64,000 bases of DNA from Alitta virens (taxonomy: Eukaryota; Annelida; Polychaeta; Phyllodocida; Nereididae). Position numbers and translations under genes: made by a program. Below, one piece after another: positions 59,101 to 64,000 of this stretch. How positions within the stretch are numbered: the first letter of the stretch is position 1; each line of letters begins with the position of its first letter. The DNA is taken from contig OW028576.1 of assembly GCA_932294295.1 (NCBI GenBank), positions 29,085,227 through 29,149,226 on the forward strand, given 5' to 3'. Below the pieces are notes generated by a model. It was given only the letters and a program-made list of their open reading frames with translations, searched no databases and was not told where the DNA came from.

Positions 59101-60236
59101 TTTACCCCATATTTAGTGGGGCAATTCACTTGCATACCAAATACGAAGTGCCTCCAATTTAACATATCATGCAATCACGAATCAACAGGACCATCAGCAG
59201 TATGTGTTTATGTGTTATGTTTAACGGAATTTTTACCTGTGAGGTCTAGTCTGGAAAAGGTAGGGAGCGCTACATGGCCAAATGTGCCATGTGCATTTTC
59301 CAGGCGTTTGGATGAATGCATGGAAAACGCATGGTTTTTCGCCTAACTATAATAAGGTGAAAACCATGCGTTTTCCATGCGTCTATCCTTTGCATGGAAA
59401 ACGCGCGTGGCACATTTGGTCATGTAGGTGTAGGAAGACGTAGGTGTAGTGAGAGCTAAGTGTAGGAAGAGCTTGGTGTATGAAGAGCCAGGTTTAGGGA
59501 GATCGAGGTGTAGGGAGAGCTAAGTGTAGGGAGAACGAGGTGTGGCTGGAGCTAGGTTGTAAGGAGAGCTAGATATAAGGGGGGGGCTAGGTGTACGCAG
59601 AGCTTGGTATAGCCAGACAGTGCGACTCACAGACCCCTGCGTTAGCCCTTTGGGTCTGAGGTCTTCACCCACAGTGTTACCACCTTTGCCATGAGGAGCA
59701 CTAAGAAAACTTGCTTGCCCAAGAAAAGTGGTTGCAACGCCTTCGTGCTGTTCAGCAGACTAGTCTTTTGATGAATCGCCATGTCTGATTGGCTCAACGG
59801 CCATTAAATTAACTGTTTTTGATTCCGTGCCTTGACCACTTTCATAATTTTGTACAAGTCATTATACAAAAAATAATAATAATAATGGATATAGTGTGGA
59901 AGTGGTCAAGGCACGGATGCGATTTCAGGTAAAGTTTTCTTAGTGAGGAGGCCCAGGTATTTTTAGGAAGGGACCTTGAACACAGCTGTTCTGATATAAA
60001 AAATTATAATGAAAGTGCATTCATTATTTGCAGGTCCATTCTTTGAAGGCTGGTATATGAGATTTATTGACAGCAACAAAAACTTATCATTTGGTGTCTT
60101 ATTTGGCAAAGTCCTACCTGAAAATGAACAGCTAGCCAGCAAGACGTGGTTTATGGGAATGATCATAGATGGCGCTGACAACGGAACCGCAGGTGGCAAA
60201 CTGAAGGACTACAACTGTTTTCCAACACCAAGCTTG
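56121..60236 (+). CDS. Secreted protein gene, first two coding exons (possibly tocopherol-cyclase-like)
   Basis: Exon 56121-56202 starts at ATG shortly after an acceptor (tttttgcag) and encodes a signal peptide (MDFKLLVIIIIPFCAGS) followed by LYDPHLFPNK. It ends at AAAG/GTGAGT in phase 1. Exon 60034-60236 (acceptor ttatttgcag, donor TTG/GTAATT) continues in phase with GPFFEGWYMRFIDSNKNLSF and GVLFGKVLP. The F-EGWY-x-R start resembles the N-terminus of tocopherol-cyclase-like proteins, but that assignment is tentative. The 3.8-kb intron carries nested transposons. The second exon ends in phase 0 with no stop, so more exons should follow; none was recognised to 64000. Confidence 0.65.
56781..57560. 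mobile_element. Integrase-derived DNA transposon remnant with 6-bp target duplication
   Basis: Inverted ends begin TACGGAGCCCCTAATAGGAC and are followed by several copies of an iteron of about 20 bp ('gagggaacgatttataa') on the left and its complement on the right. The element is flanked by CTCCCA at 56775-56780 and 57561-57566, a clear target-site duplication. Inside is a truncated integrase ORF (56940-57347). This is a non-autonomous deletion derivative. The integrase ORF and 6-bp duplication suggest a DDE/integrase-type transposition mechanism; the superfamily is not certain. Confidence 0.85.
56940..57347 (-). pseudogene. Truncated integrase-type transposase (N-terminal part only)
   Basis: 135 codons from ATG 57347-57345. 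It begins with a helix-turn-helix-like segment (YFQCGLTHKEILETL, then a HLRRILSGLDLKRR stretch). A second region has SGMLHGYRWMHTKCVEAGL, then VRLVL, and finally SQGPNHIWHID. In related metazoan integrase-like proteins GPNxxWHxD carries the first catalytic Asp and opens the core. Here the frame passes directly into the terminal iterons and stops, so the whole DDE core is missing. It cannot encode an active enzyme. Confidence 0.8.
57754..57837. repeat. 42-bp tandem duplication
   Basis: Two perfect copies of a unit starting 'aatgtttaaaaacccttaaa' lie within the right arm of the older palindromic element. Confidence 0.9.
57991..59270. other. Intron sequence of the secreted-protein gene
   Basis: AT-rich, with no exon or element that I can support. 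A 67-codon ORF at 58471-58674 has no recognisable features. Confidence 0.4.
59271..59426. repeat. Foldback (MITE-like) element of about 155 bp
   Basis: The ends 'tacatggccaaatgtgccatg' and 'gtggcacatttggtcatgta' are inverted copies. Inside, 'ccatgcgttttccatgc' pairs with 'gcatggaaaacgcatgg' around a short centre at about 59340-59357. No coding content. Confidence 0.85.
59427..59610. repeat. Degenerate tandem repeat of about 18-20 bp
   Basis: The unit approximates 'gagctaagtgtagggagagc' and recurs eight or so times with many substitutions, directly next to the foldback element. Non-coding. Confidence 0.75.
59824..59917. repeat. Foldback repeat of about 95 bp
   Basis: 'tccgtgccttgaccacttt' on the left is inverted as 'aagtggtcaaggcacgga' on the right, around an AT-rich loop with an AAT run. 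Confidence 0.85.
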
Positions 60237-60383
60237 GTAATTTTACAGAATAAACAGATCTAATTAAAGAAAATAAAGGGGTGTCAATCTTCCTTGAAAG
60301 TGAGGGAGGGATGCAGTGGCTGCAGTCAACACAGACATGTCAAATAACAGTCAGACCATTGATGCAAAACTTTTAGGCCTAAA

Positions 60384-62810
60384 GCCCCGTTCCCACATAG
60401 CCGGATTTCTCGTAGTCAACTCGTAGTATTACGTAACACGCTTCTTGGGCCCAATCCGTACTAAACCCTACGACTACTCCTCGCTGTCGGGCGATACCCG
60501 GCGGGTAACTCCTGGGACTCGTTGCCAATATGGGAGTTTTGGAGCCGGCAGCCGAGTATGCCGCGCTGCATGGCACACTCGTCGGATTCTCACGGATTTT
60601 CAAAAATCCGTCATGAATCCGTCGAACTCGGCGAGTCACCCGTCGAACCCGCCGAGTAACCCATCGAAGTCGACGGATTAATTGTTGCTAATTTCACTCG
60701 TATTACACCCGGCGGGTTGTTCAGGGGCGCGAGGAGTAACCCGGCGGGTACCAGGAGTGACTCGGCGGGTAACTCGCCGAGTTCTACCTTTTTTTTGTAC
60801 ATGCATCATCAGCGTAGGGGGTTGTATATACTTTAAAAGGCCGCTGCTCCTCTAATATTAGTCCGTATTGCAGTATAATTCATACTGACTCCATAGGTGT
60901 TTTCGGATTGAAAATAGACCAAATATAAGGCGAGATATTCGTCTGAGAAGGCAGCTAGGTTGGCGGAGGCAAACAGTGGTGCTCTCGCAGACGTCCGCGC
61001 CCGGACTGTATCAATGCAGGTAGGGCTGAGCGCTACTTTAAAAGGCTGCTGCTCCCCTAATATTAGTCCGATTTTCGTCAAATAATATTGAATTATAGTC
61101 GAGTTCATACTAATTCCACACAGATTTTCAGATTGAAAATAGACCAAATATTAAGCGAGATATTTGTCTGAGAAGGCAGGTAGTCTGGCGGCAGCAAGGT
61201 GCTCTGTGTATGGTCATGACTTGAATGGTGTGGTCAATATTTTTGAACATGATATATACATTGTTTGGATGAGCTTTATTGCAATTAATTTCTACTCATT
61301 CTGCCAACTGCCATGACTGTTATGTCAATTGCTATTAGCATTTTGAATGATACAAAGAATGGGTGTAGAATACAGCAAATGCTCAATAAATGTGTCAATT
61401 GCCTAATTGCCTAAATTGGGGTTCGTTGACCTGTAATTTCATGGTTTGTTCAAAGATAACACAGTAATATGAAATTGTCTTGATTGTCATTCAAAATTTG
61501 TAAAATTTAAATCTAATATTGATATCTTTATTAGTATTTGTGATTTGATCTGTGATTTTATTTGCTATCTTTAATGTACTTATATATATTATTTCGCCTT
61601 AATACTGTCCAGAAAACATCAAATTGTGGCAACTGGGACCTTGAACGTTAAGCTGTATATTATGTATAAAATAATGAGAACTTGTATATCATAATTCTGT
61701 AGATGTAGTTTTAGATAGACGTAGTGAGTAGATATGTGACATATGTATCTTTTCTGATATGAAAAAGTGTCAATAAAAGCTATATATATATTATAAATGA
61801 ATGGCAGTATAAAGAAGGTGATACACTTTGCAAAATTCTCGAAAGAATATGCAGATAGATAGATAGATGATAGTTTATTCTTATTCTTATTCTTCATATT
61901 CTTCTTATATAAAAATATACTGCTGGGGGTTGTATATACTATTTAAAAGGCTGCTGCTCCCCTAATATTAGTCCGATTTTCGTCAAATAAAGACTGAATT
62001 GTTCAGGGAAATGTGTAGAATTTATATAATAGTTTAACGCCCCTAACATTAATCGCTGTTCTTTAATGTAGATAGTTAGATACATAGATATGTAGATAGA
62101 TAGATATGTAGATATGTAAATATGTAAATATGTAGATATATAGATATGTAGATAGATAGTTTAGAGAGACAGATAGATTTATATGCTTATTATATAATAT
62201 AGGATATCTCGCTTAATATTTGGTCTATTTTTGATCCGAAAACACGTATAGAATCAGTATGAACTATACTACAATCCAATCTTATTTAAATTAAGCAGCG
62301 TTTGATACAGTCCGGGCGCGGACGTGTGCGGGAGCACCACTGTTTGCCTCCGCCAACCTAGCTGCCTTCTCAGACAAATAACTCGCTTAATATTTGACGA
62401 AAATCGGACTAGTATTAGAGGAGCAGCAGCCTTTTAAAGTATATACAACCCCCCCCCCCCCCCCCCCTCCCTGCCTACGCTGACGCTGGTAGCAAAAAGC
62501 CGGCGGGTTACCCGTGGAACTCGGCGGATTACTCGGCGGATTACTCCTACTACCCGTCGGCTTACTCCTAGGACCCATAGAACCTGCCTAGTGACCCGTA
62601 GAACCCGCCGAGTAACCCGTAGAACCTGCTGAGTGACCCGCCGAGCCACCCATAGAACCCGCCGAGTGACCCGTAGAACCTGCTGAGTCACCCGTAGAAC
62701 CCTTTTTGCCACCAGAATCCGTCGCCACCCCCGGCGAAAAAAGCTGTTGCTTAACCGTTATGTCACTCTACGGGTTCACTATGAGAAATCCGGCTATGTG
62801 GGAACAGGGC
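60384..62810. mobile_element. GC-rich DNA transposon, non-autonomous, with nested insertion
   Basis: The ends are inverted copies of about 35 bp ('gccccgttcccacatagccg' followed by 'gatttctc'). Both subterminal parts (60480-60790 and 62500-62710) hold degenerate GC-rich repeats of the type 'acccgccgagtaacccgtag'. The right flank is TTAA and the left flank TAAA, suggesting TTAA targeting with one changed base. No transposase ORF is present; the ORFs seen are driven by the repeats. Confidence 0.75.
60807..62484. mobile_element. Palindromic element nested inside the GC-rich transposon
   Basis: The left end ('atcagcgtagggggttgtat', then 'actttaaaagg') is inverted at the right end, where a C homopolymer of about 18 bases replaces the G run. 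Further shared blocks are 'gctgctcc', 'taatattagtccg' and 'gaaaatagaccaaata'. The terminal block also occurs internally as direct copies near 61036 and 61926, suggesting repeated self-insertion or rearrangement. GATA-type microsatellite lies at about 62070-62170. No ORF of substance. Confidence 0.7.
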
Positions 62811-64000
62811 TTAACCTTTTTAACCCTCAGAAAACGAATATCAAAAAGGGTTATTGTTATCACTTGGAAAAATGTAGGTCTGTCCGTGGGCCGGCGGGTG
62901 TGACACGTTTTTTTCTGGAGCATAACTCGAACACTAATGCACTTACCCTCACAATAATTGATAGTCACATTGACATGGCTCAGCAATGTTTACAAAATTT
63001 GAAAAAAGAAAAGTTATTTAGTTTCCAGAGCAGAAATCACACATTAATCCTTGAGTAAAATTTCTAAATTATAGATCTTTCATTGCGTTTTGACATCCAT
63101 ATCATTCTTTTTCAAATTAATGGTTAATCTGGAAAATAATGCTAAAAAATTTGTAAAAAATGGATTTCCTGAGCTGAACTCTAGCACTAATGCACTTACC
63201 CTAAAGAAATTTCATACAGTATTAATCTACATCCCATAGTTCTGCCTTTTGATAGACACATGGATGACATTTACTGCATGATGTAGTGCTAAAAATTGCA
63301 ACCTGCATTAGCTAACCTAGAATGCCATATTTTATAATGAATGCTGTCAAAAGTTAGAACCATGATACATGTATTTATGTGTTAATAATTTATCTGATTG
63401 CTGTACTCTTTATATATTAAACATTACATACACTGTACCACCTACATCATACGGGAAATAAGCCACATATGGTTGTTACATAACAGACAATGGAATGGCT
63501 TGGGTAGTCCCTTCGCTGGGGCGCTGCGACTAGCTGACGCAGTACGCAGGTTGGGACTGCCATTAGCCGGGAGGGATTCCCGGTAGCATGCGTGCGCATC
63601 CTAGGCTTTAGCATTGAAAATGCGTGGACCAGTCTAAAAATAGCACAGCTAATCAAAAAAATCAGCGTTTGACCAATCAGCCATGCGGGATAGATAGAGG
63701 CGACCTGCCTATTGCGTTTACGCTTAGGCAGGTCCCAGCCAAGGGTAATCCCAGGTGTCACAGAGCATGGCCCTGCAGGGGGTAAAGTTTTGTGAATTGA
63801 GTTGAGACTTTGTGTATTGGTCAGGGCTCAACTTTGTGGCTATCAAGACTGGCAAGGTTGCATTTGTTGAGTAATCAATCTCAGAAAGACTTTTTATGCA
63901 AAATATAGATTGATAGAAACACATGCCCTGATAATACCCCACATCAATTATGACATAACTCAAAACAATTTCGATAACATCACAAATGTAACTGACCATA
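62811..64000. other. Right-edge interval, no gene recognised
   Basis: AT-rich up to 63480, then a GC-richer patch. A candidate small inverted-repeat element may span 63499-63752: 'tgggtagtcccttcgctggg' on the left compares with the complement of 'cccagccaagggtaatccca' on the right, with mismatches. Downstream exons of the secreted-protein gene were looked for and not found. Confidence 0.35.

Noticed and set aside
62434..62712. Arg/Val-rich minus-strand ORF in the GC-rich transposon
   Set aside because: Generated by degenerate GC-rich subterminal repeats and a C homopolymer; no domain.
63499..63752. Small inverted-repeat element near the right edge
   Set aside because: The inverted ends match only partly and no target duplication is visible, so it was noted in the edge interval but not called as an element.

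Overview
The window is animal nuclear DNA: intron-rich genes, several nested DNA transposons, decayed LINEs, microsatellites and one very large tandem array. Base composition is AT-rich and the mobile-element content (a Polinton/Maverick, a KDZ/HMGXB3-type transposase-like gene) fits an aquatic invertebrate, but nothing here fixes the phylum.

Region 1 (1 to about 8,010, minus strand) is one end of a Polinton/Maverick, a large self-synthesising virus-like transposon. Packed, partly overlapping ORFs encode the N-terminus of a capsid-type protein (running off the left edge), a small lysine-rich protein, a conserved Polinton small protein, a chromodomain integrase, a two-helix membrane protein and a protein-primed family B DNA polymerase. 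The polymerase gene is split into three ORFs by one in-frame stop and one frame change, although its catalytic motifs are intact. An AT-rich block of direct repeats (7,037-8,010) follows and may be near the element's end. Eroded LINE reverse-transcriptase pieces lie beyond it.

Region 2 (about 10,257 to 31,627) holds two convergent, intron-rich genes. On the plus strand a gene of at least ten exons encodes a very long K/E/R/D-rich segment, a ULP1/SENP-like (C48) cysteine peptidase and a C-terminal PHD finger. On the minus strand a 15-exon gene encodes a KDZ/HMGXB3-type transposase-like protein. Splice phases agree across nearly all junctions of both genes, but the minus-strand gene has two apparent frame breaks and one altered donor site. 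A SUMO-peptidase-like gene next to a KDZ-type transposase gene suggests a large, possibly ageing transposon or a domesticated pair. Introns contain LINE fragments and foldback elements.

Region 3 (31,755-50,255) is an 18.5-kb array of roughly 165 copies of a 110/111-bp unit with at least three nested higher-order periods (about 583, 2,450 and 2,600 bp). It begins only about 130 bp upstream of the minus-strand gene's start codon. Pieces of the array's own right flank recur inside it.

Region 4 (50,307-64,000) is mostly intergenic or intronic, with microsatellites, foldback elements and two nested transposon insertions. One is a 780-bp integrase-derived element with a clean 6-bp target duplication sitting inside an older palindromic element. 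The other is a GC-rich element, possibly TTAA-targeted, enclosing a second palindromic element. Two plus-strand exons (56,121-56,202 and 60,034-60,236) belong to a host gene for a secreted protein that probably continues past the region.
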